A stretch of 64,000 nucleotides of DNA from Pseudoscleropodium purum (Eukaryota; Streptophyta; Bryopsida; Hypnales; Brachytheciaceae), in the NCBI GenBank assembly GCA_963969395.1, contig OZ017795.1, positions 41,521,063 through 41,585,062 on the forward strand, given 5' to 3'. Each line of letters starts with the position of its first letter. Position 1 is the first letter of the stretch. The notes beneath the pieces are model-generated. The model had not been told where the DNA came from. It did not search any database and worked only from the letters and a program-made list of their open reading frames with translations. Positions 13,127 through 26,100 of the stretch are shown here, piece by piece. A program made the translations under genes and the position numbers.

Positions 13127-16100
13127 CAGGATTGCAAAGTTAGTTGGGAGAGGAAGAGAATGATTACGGTAATTCTATGATTGTTGTAAAGAAGTGTTGT
13201 GTTCTTGATGACAATGGAGTATCAAGTCCGATAGATGTGAACTCTGCATAGAGAGGTAATTAGAGCAACTGCAAGAGGTTCTAAAATTTGTACGAAGGAA
13301 TGCGGTTAGTGAGTCCATTTAGAATATTGGCCCGTTGTCCTTTGTGCCCTTAGTGCTAGACTGCTAGAAGGGAGCAACGGCACTGGAGCTACTGTTGGCC
13401 GGATTTTGGTGAGTTGTAGAACATGAACTAAATATTGTAGTAGGATGTAGACTATAGAAGTATGGGCATGCTTTTTTGCTCTAAATGAAAGAGAGTCCCT
13501 ATGTTTTCAGTTTATGGTATGATAGTGGTAATAGATCTATTTATGTGATTAATGCCTCCAAAATATCAATGACTCATATAGTGAAGTTATGAAAAAAGTC
13601 GATAGGAAGGCAGAGTTAGTACACATATGTAGAATTTTATAACTGATGAGGGTAATATAGGAAATGAATTCAAAAGGCAGTGAGTTTTTCATATTGAAGT
13701 GTAATGAAATCCATAGAATTGTGTACCGTTTTTTTTTGTTTTCCATTGAAGAAGTGTCGTGTGATGGTTAAGATACATTATTTGCCAAAGTTAATAACTT
13801 GAATGTACAACAGTTGTTGGATTTGAAGGCAAAGGAAAATGTAAGGTTAAAGTATCAATTATTATAATGGCAATCTGTTGGACAGCCAAGTGTTGAATAA
13901 ATTAAAGTTAGTATATAAATGAATATGAATCACGTGGAAGAATAGCATGCAAGTCTTGTTAGGTATGAATTGGTCATTTCATTTGCAAGTTTGTGAAGGG
14001 TAGTCAGGAAATGTAAGTTTAGTACCTTCTTTCTATTGAATGTTGGAAAAAAATTTTGAACTTGTTTTAGTAGCATGTTGGATTTTCCAATACTAGTAGT
14101 AGTAAAGCATATGATGGTGAGCAAAATTGGAAGTTCAGTTGTTTTGGAAGATCATATTTGTCGTGATGAGGAAACACGAGGTAGATGTGTAAGAGGGCAA
14201 ACTCGGTGTTTTAGCAATGTGTTTCTATATGAATTTAGTGAAGTTTTTATGAATTGTTTTTTTGGATGAAATTATTTTCTAGGGAGCAACAAATGCAAAC
14301 TATAGCAAAGAGAACGTCACTGCAAAATTGTAGAAGAACAAAAAAAATCTAAATTATAGAGGCAATAAAGGTAATTATGAGGTAAGTGGATGCGTTTTTG
14401 GATTGTAAGTTATTGGAAGATAGAGTGAGATTGCAATGCCAAGACGGTGGATGCAAGTTGACTATAGCAATAATTGTATTTGTACTTGGCATTATGACAG
14501 AACTATGTTGTAGAAGTAAATTACGTGTTCAATACATAAGCAATGAAGTCTAACGTGAAAATGGATGCTTCAATTTGATGGTACTTCAAATCATGCACAA
14601 ATAGGGAGTAGTTGCAATGTGGTGGAAGAAGAGAACATGGATGCAAAAAGTCGGCAGTGTGCCAAGTTGACTAGATTGTTTTGGGCATTTGAATTTCATA
14701 AGGAAAAAAAGAATTGAAGTTTGAAGTTAGGCACTATGGATTTTCAAAGACATTGGTGAGTGGTCATGAACGTTGTGTAATAGTAGAAGGCAACAATGTA
14801 GAAGTAGGTAGTCATGGGAAGTATGAGGTGTACATTTGTTTTTAGTAGACATGAAATATTAAGTACTTGCAAGGAGTACATGTAGTGGTTTAGAATGAAG
14901 GCAGCTTTCAAGGAAATCAAAATTGACTTACAACACAAAGTCAACAGTAATGTGGAGGAGGAGGTTATAGCCCAAATGAGGTGGTTTGAATCTATGACCG
15001 CATGTGTTTTTACTACAAGGCAATAAAAAGGGCCACTGTAAATGCAATACATGCCTTGTTAATGATGTATTGTGAAGTAGTATTGTTGTCATTGTTGACA
15101 ACAATGTAGTCGATTGTAGAAGGTATGTATTGCTCAATGGATTTGAAGTATGCATTCAGAAGAGGTCCTTTATAAAAGAAGTAGTAGAATGTGACCCTTT
15201 TCATAACATTTGTTTCTATTCATAAATAAATGATAAAAAGTATTGGAATGTGTATAAAATTATAGGAATTTGCAACTATAATTGTAGAATGTGTATTTAG
15301 ATTGGATGTAGAGAATGCAGGTAGTTTGGGAGTATGCTTAGAAATGGTGGTGCAAGTGTTGAAGGCTGAATTCTAAATTTGTATTGAGACGATGTAAGCA
15401 GCAGTGGCAATCAACAAATTATAGAATGATTTGATTTCATCTTTGAATGCAAAAGTTCTTACACTATAGAACAATGAACAAGTATGAAATGAAAATAAAC
15501 ATTTACAACGAAGGAATGTTCATTTATACTCAGAATTCTCTTGCACCTATGAAAAGCAAGTCATAAATGGAGATGTTTCTATTTTCAGTCTAAATGTAAA
15601 GGTAGCCATGTTTCAAATAAAAATACTAGTGGACCTAAACCACATAGTCTCGCCTAAGTGGCAGACAGTGATTCAAATTGGGGATTTCTCACACAATGGA
15701 AATCTGAAGTTAAAAGAAAATTGTATCCATCATAATTACAGTATTTGGAAGGCTATTTCACTTTATAGAATGACTGTGTTAAAATATTGTTGCCTTTGTC
15801 GTTACTTTGTAGGAAGCAATGCTTATAATGGTAGGTTGGCAATTAAATGGAGGCAAACAGGAAATTAGTTCTTGTTAAAAAAAATGAGCTATTGTTAGTA
15901 AAATGGCACATGTGATGTGGCAAAAACAAAAGCAACATGTTGTAATGTGTTCGAATCAAGATGCCCTAATCAACTCTACATGTCAACAGAAGTATACTAC
16001 ATCTTTGCTGACCCAAACACTAAATTCTCTAGTAGTGAAATGACCATTTTGTCTCAATTTAACAAATAAGGCCTTCAATAATTAATCACATACTATTCAT

Positions 16101-17544
16101 CTCCATCTAATTGAAAAGAGAGTAGCCTATATATATAACCAAAATGGAAGGTGATAAAAAATGGGTGAGCTATAATAGCATGTAGGTAGGTGCAAGAAAA
16201 TTTGTTGCCTTTGAAAAATCTATAATTGAAAATCATAAAATCTTCTTTTCTACACTTTTTACATTAGTTATACAAATTTGGAAAATTCCAACATATTGCT
16301 TCAAATGAAAAAATTGGATTTCTTAGGATTGTTTCTTTAACTTTTTGCAACTTTACTAACTCTATTTAAGTTGGAGCAAAGGCTATTGTTAGCATCAATT
16401 ACAAAATTTTGGAATATATTCCAATGAATAATTCTAAATAATATTTCGTCTTTGGCTCTTACTTGAAAGTAGAATTCTTCTGATAATTACAAGGATATTA
16501 TTTTTATAAATAATTTTTGTAACATAGATTTTGTTCATTCAATCCATAAATAATGTCGCAATCATTTTTTTGGTCGTTGAATGATATTAGAGAATCTTTT
16601 TGTGTAGGATAGAAGTGCAACTATTCATCAAATTTTAAAAAAAAAGGGAAGGTCTTCTACAATAGCTTAACTTTCAGGGAGTACATTTTTATTTTTTTTA
16701 ATCCAAAAACGCACACAATATCAAAACAAATGATTTTTACAAAGACTAGTTCAGAGTTCAAGGGTTAAAAAATCCTAATAAGTAATTGTATTTCTTCCAA
16801 AGCATCTATATCGTGATGAGAATTTGTTAGTTTTTTTTCATTGATATACTCTATATTACAAAAATATTCATCACTTCTCTAAACTTCTTCAATGAATATT
16901 GGTTGGATTTCATTTATATTGTCTCTCGTTGTTTAGCTTTAAGAAAAAAGGAAAATAGAAAGTAAAAAATGTCATAGAAAATGAAAATATTTGTGCCAAG
17001 GACTCTTTCCTCTAGTTCTGTGTACTCTTTCCATATCAATGGAATTTGTCCACGTGTTTGAAGAAAAAAAAAGAATATTAGTTGGACATTAAAAAAAACA
17101 TTCATCATCCACCTACAATCATCAATAGTTGAATATTAAAGGTTTGAAGTTTCTTCAAGCTTTGACTTTGAAAAATTCACAAAAGTTACAAAAATTCTCC
17201 AAAGAAAGTACAACTTTCTTTCTTTGAAAATTCATGATATACCTAGAATAAAAAACAACATTAAGTTATAGTTTTGACTCTTAATACACACATTAACTTA
17301 AACAAACAATTGTCATTAGTTCTATCTTAACCCTTAAACATCAATTCAAACATTTGACATTCAATGGATGACAAGGAATTCTTCTAATAGGACAAAAGTT
17401 CAACTATTCATCTTCAAAATCTTGTTGTGAAAAGGAGAAGTCTTCTATAGTAGTTTGACTTCCAATGAATATTTTTGCAATATTTTAAGCCAATAATTCA
17501 CACAATAAAGAAAAGGGATGATTCCAAGGTCACTCCTTTGTCCT
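13127..17544. other. Intergenic DNA, probably decayed element sequence then AT-rich spacer
   Basis: 13.1-15.6 kb is less AT-rich than its surroundings and contains G/T-rich stretches that could be the decayed continuation of the relic upstream, but no frame is coherent enough to call. A 9-10 bp-arm inverted repeat (ATTGTTGTC and complement) lies near 15084-15107. The 86-codon open frame at 15608-15868 (plus) has no recognisable feature. 15.9-17.5 kb is AT-rich and empty. Confidence 0.45.
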
Positions 17545-17623
17545 TTAACCCCTAAAGGACTACGGGTGCAAAAAACTATGTTGCAGAAGCCACTTGGTGG
17601 CCTTATGGTCATTTAGGGGTTAA
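17545..17623. mobile_element. TTAA-flanked miniature element B (71 bp) 3' of the MGDG synthase gene
   Basis: The left end is TTAA then CCCCTAAAGGACTA (from 17549) and the right end is TCATTTAGGGG then TTAA (to 17619). The terminal inverted repeats agree over about 14 bp with two mismatches, and the element is only 71 bp between the TTAA copies. It lies 111 bp downstream of the stop codon of the MGDG synthase gene, so it may be inside that gene's 3' UTR. The ends match those of elements A, C, D and E. Confidence 0.7.
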
Positions 17624-17730
17624 GGGTTAAACCTTGTAACATGTAGAGTGGCAACTCGATGAAGTTGCCAATGCTCATGACCAGGAATCGGATGCACTAC
17701 CACATGGATTGATTCAAAAGCAAAGTCAAC

Positions 17731-20700
17731 TTAAATCAGGCCCCTGTACTTGACAGTCAAATGTTCAAGATACCTGTGCTTATTACGCACCATGTCATCT
17801 AGATCGTGCACTATTTTGAAAACAGCATCAGGCTGTGCTAACTTTCTGCACTTCTCTGTCATCTCTCTAAGCACGTTAGACTTCTCATCAAACCAGTCTG
17901 CAATAATTCTAGAAATTTCTTTCGGCTCTTCACAGAAAGCACCGGCGCCATTGCCTACAACAAAAGATACGTTTCCAACTTCCTGCGCAAATGGAAAAAA
18001 TGGCAACTGTCAGAGTCCTGCATCACAGCAGCTAAATTTTCACAGGTTGTCACGCGCTGATGAAAACTATTTGGTGCTACAGGACGTTTCATCATCTGAA
18101 AAGTCCTAGTTCTACATCTTTTTGATTGTGAAGGTAGATACTCTCTGGAGAATCAAATATTAGTGCATACAGTCTCTCTTAGCAATTCCATTGACCATTA
18201 GGGATACTGCTTGTATGCTCAGTAAATGACACAGTTTCTGAGTGTTTCTAAAACCAACACAATACCAAGAATTGAGAATATAAGCGAGTAAACTGAGGAA
18301 GAAAGAAAAAAGTCCACCTGTCCCGCTATGAAGTCAAACAGAAGCATCGGAAGTCCCTTTATCATTGCTTCTGCTATGGTACCAGGTCCCGCCTGAGAAA
18401 AGTAAAGCAGGATTCGTGAATTAGATCAGAGACAATAAGTAGCAGTAAAAATCGACAATAAATCCAAAAATATCCTAAACCAAAATGGCACAGTAAACTG
18501 ACGAGTCGGGTTGGCACTTCAAGAAGTCGACCAAAAAAAGCACAAAAGTCCTGACAACGGACCAAACAAACAAATCATGGACCCAAGGGACCCTCAGTCA
18601 ATGATATTTGAAGGCAAAAAAACGAGTAGAAACCACCTTGGTTATTATGCAGTCGCTGGCTGCCATCCATTCAGACATGTTTGTTACAAAGCCGTTGATC
18701 TGCACATGAAAGAGACAGCATCAAAAGTATAAGGAGTAAGCGATGAATCCCAGATTGATGTATTTGTTAACAATATGAGGCAAAAACATCTAAATGAATT
18801 GGCGATGATCGAATGTACATAAATAAATTGGAGCATTCGGGACACACCTTCACAGGGATATTCCAGTTCAAGGCCTCTAGCTTCTTGATGAGGCGTTTAT
18901 TGCGACCACAAACCACCACCAGTTGACCAATGGCTTTTCCAGTACTTGCATCATAAAGAGACTGCCCCAGAGCACGAGCAGTGGCTTCAACAGGACCCAT
19001 GCCCTCTCCCCCGCCCACCAAAAGCACGGCGGGAAGATCCTCATCCATGTCGAGCTCTTTTCGCAACTCATCCTATGGCAAAAAAAAAAATCGTATTGAT
19101 TGCCAGGTGACCACAAAATTGCTCAAACTTAAGGAAGCATGAGCCAAAACTAAGAGCTTACCTAAAAAATACACATTCCAAATAGCAATATACAACTCTA
19201 ACACATCAAAATTAAGGCACAGATTTAAGAAAATCTACCAATTGACCTTTGATCTCTAATAACTTTCACCACAAGGCATTCAGATACCGTGCCTAAACTT
19301 CAAATATTCTACGCCACAATTTGCCAACATCAGACCACACAACCAGACTTCACTCGCACACAATCCTGGCTGAAATTCGCTTGGAAATAGCTCATCCTAC
19401 CTTAGTTCCATCTGATACTGCACACGAGTTGCATCCATGAGAGCTCAAAATAGGGCGTAGCGTTCAAACCTTGGGACGAGTGGAGTTAGAGAAGGAGGGT
19501 CGAATGGGAAGCCCGTGCACACGAATTTGAGATGGCTGGAGGCCAGCCTTTAAAGCCCTCTCCGATACTTCCTTTGTCGGACAGAAACAGGCCGTTACTA
19601 GCTTGTGAAACCTGCCCCACGCCAGGAATCTTAGAGCAATATGAACATCCATACATCAAAAAAGAACACCCATTAGATTGGCAATGTTTTTAATGTTAAG
19701 TTAATAGGCTGAACAGACTCTTCATATACGCCAATCATAAAAATAAATGGTTGGAGTTCTTCTCTCTCTCTAAGGTTTTTAGGCATTAGATTCAGAGAGT
19801 CATCATCTTGAGTAAATGTTAGTTAAGTTCATGTAAATATAATGCAAATTGTGTTAAATTAATATCAGTGTCCCTGGTATTAACTAAATATAAAGCTAGC
19901 AACTATTAAGTTAACATGAAGTCAACATGCCGATCACAAATTTATTAATGTTAACTAAATTAGAATTTTAGATCGGTATTCAGATCATGTTAATGAGATT
20001 CTTTTGAGATGTAATTAACAATGATTCTGCCGTCCATTGACGAGGAAAGCCTCTTCACATAGTTATGCATCAGCTAGGGTAAACGGAAATCAACAAGAAT
20101 GTATTGCACCTCACTGTCCAAACTTGACTTACCATGTTGGGTGGCAAGTGCTCAGATCTGTAATGACAGTTGTAAAGGGAATCCTGTCGAGTAAACCTTT
20201 TGCTCGTAGAACCCTCAATGGAATATGCTGCATCAATGGATGCACGCTAACAATCACATCTGGTTGGTACTTGGCCAAACCCTTCGCTACCTCTCTGATA
20301 CCCACCCCATAGCACAAGTTTCAGGATCAGAAATTCAGAATCACAGAAGTCCATAAAACAAACGCATTTTTTTGAGTAGCCGTGTTCCAAAATAAACGAC
20401 GCACAAATCCTTCGACCAGCTAGTCACAATAGAGCAAGGCTAAAAGACCCAGATGTCATAAAATAAAGTGAGCAATTTGATAGATCATGACGTTAAAAAT
20501 GTAATCCAGAACGGGTCAAATTTTATATCAGTGAAGAACATTGCATGTGCCGAGTAAATAAATAAATAAAAATGAACTAAAGAGAGTTCTTATATGACTC
20601 AATCAAAAGTGCAAAAAGTAATACAACGCCCACTTGAGGCCTCTTCGTCCTTTAGGGGTTTTAAACATAAAATCTGATTCCTACCTTGCAACGAAGGGAG

Positions 20701-21687
20701 CTGTTGCAGCCATTTGTGATTGATGTACTAGTTTGGGTGCTGTAGTATGGAAAGTGAATTTCCAAATAGTCTCATGCTTCACCATAAAACTGTAGGCTCG
20801 TGGAGCTTGGTTGAAAGGCCACGGCGTGTGCTCCTTCCATAGATCAATAACAAATACCTGAATTGTTTTAAACCATCCCACCAGGACGTTGAGCCATAAG
20901 TCTTCAGCTAAAACCTCTGTTGAATGCGAGCAAAGAAAATCTAGAGAATGACTTAGGGCTTCATACTGCCTCAAGCGCTTCAGACAATACATTAAGTCAA
21001 AATTTCACACATATTTCAAAATTTCACAGGACCACCCTCTTCAGCTAAAACCTCCATTGAAACCCTAAACCTTGACAGTAATTTAGGGCTTCAATCATTT
21101 CAAGAGTTCAAAGACACCATTGAGCCAAAATTGCACACGAATTTTCAAAATCGCCACACCTGGTAGTCGTCTCCATACTCCAGCTCGAAAGTGGCCTTAA
21201 TAGCTTCCGCAGAAGCCCGATGACCACCTCCCGTATCACTCATAAGAATCAACACAGTCTTGCGCTTCTTCTCATCTTGACCCGAAGGCAGAGTCTGGTC
21301 ATCTCCAACCTCTTCCACAGGCACCATCCCTCCCCCTTCCCCGTTCGCGTTCTCCAAGAGCTCCCCGTCCGTAATGGAGGCGAATCCCAGCGGCACCCTC
21401 TCACAATGCCTGCGAATCAAATCGTTAAACCTGCGTGCCACGCTCTCCTGCAAACTCTTGTTCGTAGCCCCCTGCAAGTCTCCCAATGTCGCCGTCGCCA
21501 CAAGCTCCCGCCTCTGCTGACGCGCCAACAACCCTTCTGGTGGCGAAAACAATGTGCATCCACGCAACCCATGTGGAGAGATCGCACTTCTACTCAATGA
21601 GGAACTAACGGAAGCGTTCAGTGACGAAGGAGATAGACGCACCACACTGGTGTCTCCTACCCCGGCTAACTCCACAGAACACTCCAT
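17731..21687 (-). CDS. MGD1: Monogalactosyldiacylglycerol synthase, plastid envelope (8 exons, 539 aa)
   Basis: Transfers galactose from UDP-galactose to diacylglycerol to make MGDG, the main thylakoid lipid, at the plastid envelope. Exons (minus): 21160-21687, 20685-20857, 20133-20294, 19470-19611, 18848-19072, 18637-18699, 18318-18392, 17731-17982; all junctions are GT/AG and phases add up to 1,620 nt. The start is firm: in-frame TGA lies two codons upstream and the context is GCCATGG. Residues 1 to about 135 are Ser-rich and variable, fitting a transit peptide. The catalytic part shows [14 protein letters not shown] (149-162), HPLMQH (252-257), GGGEGMGP (355-362) and [10 protein letters not shown] (431-440), the family 28 glycosyltransferase donor-site signature. 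Length fits type A MGDG synthases. A half copy of a TTAA element sits in intron 2 and a miniature one lies just 3' of the gene. Intact; symbol assigned by family, the A/B subtype not proven. Confidence 0.96.
20609..20664. repeat. Half copy of the TTAA element inside intron 2 of the MGDG synthase gene
   Basis: This stretch ends in CCTTTAGGGGTTTTAA and shares with element B the order GTGCAAAAA, then CACTTG-GGCC, then TTTAGGGG. No opposite end was found within the intron (20295-20684), so it is a truncated or decayed member of the family. It does not touch the splice sites. Confidence 0.5.
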
Positions 21688-22120
21688 GGCTCACACTCAA
21701 CTGCGCAATTGCTGCAATGGCTGTAACAATCTCAATTGGAAATTACGAATCCTGTGATTGCAATGCTCTGCTCTGCGAATGCAAGAATAACCCTTCGCGG
21801 TCAAATCCGTCGGTGCGCCATTGAGATTCTACGGACATAGCCAACTTTGACGCCTGTGCAGGCAAAGCTCGGAACTCGGCACACTGCTGCGAAAATTGAC
21901 CGATCTCAGGAATGAGGATTGAGAGCTGTGTGCAGCAGCACGGACCGGATGGGGGTGCCACGGTGGCGGAGGAGTGGTCCAGCTGGACCGACACGCTGTC
22001 CACTCGGGGGTGGGCACCGAAGTGGCTTACGCGAAGAAAATTGTACCTCTAGTGATGTAAGCTTAAGGGAATCTCTTAATCCCAAGAATCTTTTGATCCC
22101 ACGGTTGTAGTTCACGACAA
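21688..22120 (-). promoter_or_regulatory. GC-richer 5' flank / probable 5' UTR and promoter of the MGDG synthase gene
   Basis: Upstream of the MGDG synthase ATG the sequence stays GC-richer than the intergenic DNA for about 400 bp and then turns sharply AT-rich near 22120. Open frames here (for example 21743-22003, minus) end before the start codon and show no domain, so they are best read as leader sequence. No TATA box could be fixed. Confidence 0.4.
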
Positions 22121-23108
22121 TGTAGGGAGAGAAATGGTATATGGATTTGACGTTTATCTTCATATTATAATATGAATTTACATATGGTGATATCATTTTA
22201 CAAAAAAGGGATATTTTGAGCAATGATATATTCGTAAGGGCACTTCAATATAAATAGACGGTGTACACATATAATGGGTGATATTATTTTTAATTTGTAT
22301 TCATTTTTTTTCAATGAAAATAATCCTACTCTCAAGATTTTACAATTCAGATAAAAGCTACAAAACAAATAAGGTAGAAACACCTAAAAGCAATACTTTT
22401 TTTTATCCTACAATTTCAAAATTTGAATGACCAAATTTTTTTGATGAGATTATTAGTGGATTCAAGAGAAATGCAATTCAAGCAACTTCATATCATTTTA
22501 ACACTCTACACAAATATTTTACAAATTGTCAAAGTTGTCTATACAATACACTAATTATCAAACTAGTGTAATGTATAACCTCTCATTGGTAACTTTTGCA
22601 AAGTTGCAAGTGGTTTTGAGTCATGAAAATGTTCATTCCAAGCCATTTTTTAGGTGTTGAAGATTGAAAATTGTTGCAATTAGGTGTTTCTCCTTTAAAT
22701 AGTAGAAGACAAAAGCAATTTCAATTTGTAATACACCTATTCAAAGAATCAATTTTACTATGGAAAGAATGATTGTGAGGAAAAGAATTCAGTGACAAAA
22801 AATATTGAAGTGCACAATGATTAATTCAGAGCTTCTCCCAAAATTTGGTCACTGCTAGTAGATTTCACACTAGTCAATGCAACAAGTTCAACAACTGTAT
22901 TGAATTGAAAATTCTATCCCAAGAATGTACTTTTCAATTCAATGAACTTCTTAGAATTCACAGTGATAAAACATTTGTTGGGCTAGATGGTAAACCCAGT
23001 GATATTCATCAAAAGAGGCTAAAATGTTGTTTCCAAGGAGAAAGATTCCAAATGCCGTCTACAAATGGCTTCGTAATGTGAGCACACAATGATCATTCAA
23101 ATGGGCTC
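22121..23108. other. AT-rich spacer between the MGDG synthase and AspRS genes
   Basis: No gene seen. It contains the 5' flank of the MGDG synthase gene at the low end and the 3' flank of the aspartyl-tRNA synthetase gene at the high end. Confidence 0.5.
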
Positions 23109-26100
23109 TCATGGCGCCAACCTCTGAGGATCACGGGGAAACAAGGATGTCTTCCGAATATTGTTCAGAGCGCAGAAGAGCATGACTACACGCTCGAGTC
23201 CGACACCAACACCACCGTGCGGTGGTGCACCATATCTGCAAGACAAGTGAAAAGAAAATGGTCACAGTCCCTCGAGGCAAATCAAACTGCAGTAAGCACA
23301 AACTTGAGTATAATAACACCCTGTTACAAATCAAGTGCACATGTAAACTAAGGTCACTTTAGGTTGTAGAGGTCGAGAAGTCACAAAGGAACAAGCTTAA
23401 TAGTTGAACTAACTTCATGTGCAACTAACTAGGGGTGAGATAACAAGCTCAAAATAATTCATTGCGTTTTAACACCTTACGATGCATTTGAGGTAACAAG
23501 TGTCCAATCAAACTCAAAGAAGAAGCTGAAAACCTTGTCATCTCATATTATTAGCATGTCATATAGAAGCCAAGAAAGCACCAACTTTTTGTGGTACCTA
23601 AACTAGAGTAAAGTCGACATTGCACAAGTCGAAAGGAGATATCTCAAGCTCATTGCTTCAACCTGTGCAATCTAAAGTGAACCCAACAAATGATGGGGCC
23701 ATTTGTAACAACAGTAAGAAGACGCAGAGTTCCAGGTTTGTTAAAAGAAGGATTACCTGAAGGAGTCGATATACGTGGAGAGGGTTTTCACATCAATTCC
23801 ATACTCAGTTATTCGCTTGGTCAGTAACTCCGGGTCGTGTACACGCTGGGCTCCTGAAATAATTTCCTCCCCTATAAACAACACGACAACGAATTTTAGC
23901 ACTACAGCACCCATGAGTCATATGCGTAATGTACCCGAACACTCTCATACAATTCAACAAAACATCTACGCAATCAATCCATTCGTCCTTGCGCTGATAA
24001 ATTACAAGGAAAACAGAAATATAAAAATACATCCCACCTCGAATAAAGACATCAAAGGAGTTGCTATATCTTTTGTCATCCCAACAAGGCATTGTGTAAA
24101 ATGGTCGGATTGCTGCAGGGTAGCGATGTAGTATGTAGAAATCAGTCTTGTACCTGTCAACGAAACAGGCGACACTAATTGACACACGAAAATGGCCTGT
24201 GCCGTGGAGCACAACTTCAGCAGCACGACTTTGAGATTCAATAATTCTTGGTTCATAAGTTTAAAAGGCGCAAAACCAAGTCTATAAACCTCTTGGACGT
24301 TACAGTTCTTTCATCTCAATAGGACAAACAAAACAAAAATAAACAAATTTAGTGTCGTTAATAATATTGATGTCTAAACAAAATTAATATAATAATTAGT
24401 TAATGTGTACTAGTCTAATTGCCGCAGGATTCGGCAAAGAATTGGAAAATTCGGTCATCATAGCTGAAAGACTACTTTCAACATCTGCAAACACTTAAAA
24501 AAAGAAAAATTCATTCACATTGCTCACTATGTTCTCATATCATAGGAAAACTTACTTTTCTTTCACAAGCTTCCCAAGGGTTTTCTCTGTTTCGGTATTG
24601 AAGTCTGCCATAGGATCTACCTCAACGCCCGCTTCCTGCAACCATCCCACCTTTTGAGGCAAAGAATATAATCGAATCTCACCACTTCTAATATTCAAGT
24701 TTGTCGACAAGTGAGCACCATTTCAGCATTGAGATCCAACAAAAAGATACAAAATAATTCATACTAACCTTGAGAATTGCAATACCCTCGGCAAATGTAA
24801 GCCTCAAGGTCTGTCGCAAATACTGCAGAAAGAAAAAAATGTACAAGGTCAGTGAGAGAAAAGATAGAATGACGTGGGTTTACATAAATGCACTCAAGTC
24901 AGAACTAAGAACAAATTTGAACATGAAACACCTCGAACACTCAGCAGTCAGCACTATGGCAACCTTGCATCAGCGAGATAAACAAACCTGAAGAGGCTCA
25001 AATGGATATTGTTCGTTGATGGTCTTCAACTGCTTGGCACATTTCTCATTTAAACCGTCAAAAATGGCAAGGAAGACTTTCTCAAGCACATCCAAAACCT
25101 GCCACCAAAGCAATTCCAAGTATTTAGTGGGGCTGCTTGTCCGACTGGGTCTTCTGTACATTCCAAAGAAATTCAAAGTGCAAGCAGGATGACTGGTCAC
25201 AACATGAAATCCTTACTGAGGTTTTAAGAATCAATGAATGGATTTACAAACAACCTCAAAGTAATGCTCCTTGATTTCCATTTCGAAGTCAAGGCCCGTG
25301 AATTCACACAAGTGTCGATGAGTGAAAGAATCCTCAGCACGAAAGACGGGGGAAATCTCAAAAACTCGCCCAAAGTCGGCACATATAGCCATTTGCTTGT
25401 GTAACTGTGGAGATTGGGCAAGACATGCGGGTTGGCCCTTGTAGTCTAGCTTGAAAACTGATGAGCCTCCCTCACTGGCTCCTGCGAGCAACTTGGGTGT
25501 GTGCAACTCCACAAAATCCTCATCAAGAAGAGCTTGTCTGAATAGCTGCATTCATCCAAATGCAATTATTAAATATATTTGATCGAGAGCATGTGAACAG
25601 TTGCCATTCAGAAACGGAGAGAGCAATACAGAACAAATAGCGTAGGGTCAAATATGCGAGTCATTGCACACAATGCATTATTGAGCAGGTGCCTAACAAC
25701 CTTGGCATTTTTCATACATAAGAATTTGGATTCCTTTCGGACACTATCTTGTGTTTACGACAGTCTTGCAAGCTTGTCCACATTCTCAAATTGCTCAGAA
25801 TTTTCATAGCTTTAATCAAAAATCCTCTAATGTGTCGGAAATATTTTTCCAAATTGATTGTACAATGGAGAAGGATGAGAACATTCTCAAAAGCTCTGGA
25901 ATGTTCGGCCCAACACAATGATGCAAAACAAATGACCAATAATTGCAACAAGAATCAATGGCAAAAGGTGCTCACAGCTGAAACTTGGCACTGGATACGG
26001 AAGATAGCCTGATTAGCAGGCGTACGCAAATCAATAACACGATTGTTCAGTCTTGTGTCTTGACCCACCCGCACATACTGAACACCTTCCTGTTCAGTCC

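Noticed and set aside
15950..15975. GTTCGAATC, resembling the T-loop of a tRNA
   Set aside because: No acceptor stem, D-arm or anticodon arm can be built around it.
21060..21075. AAACCCTAAACC in an intron of the MGDG synthase gene, telomere-like
   Set aside because: A single motif in an intron; neither an interstitial telomere array nor placed like a promoter telo-box.
21220..21600. Plus-strand 126-codon open frame
   Set aside because: Antisense shadow of exon 1 of the MGDG synthase gene.
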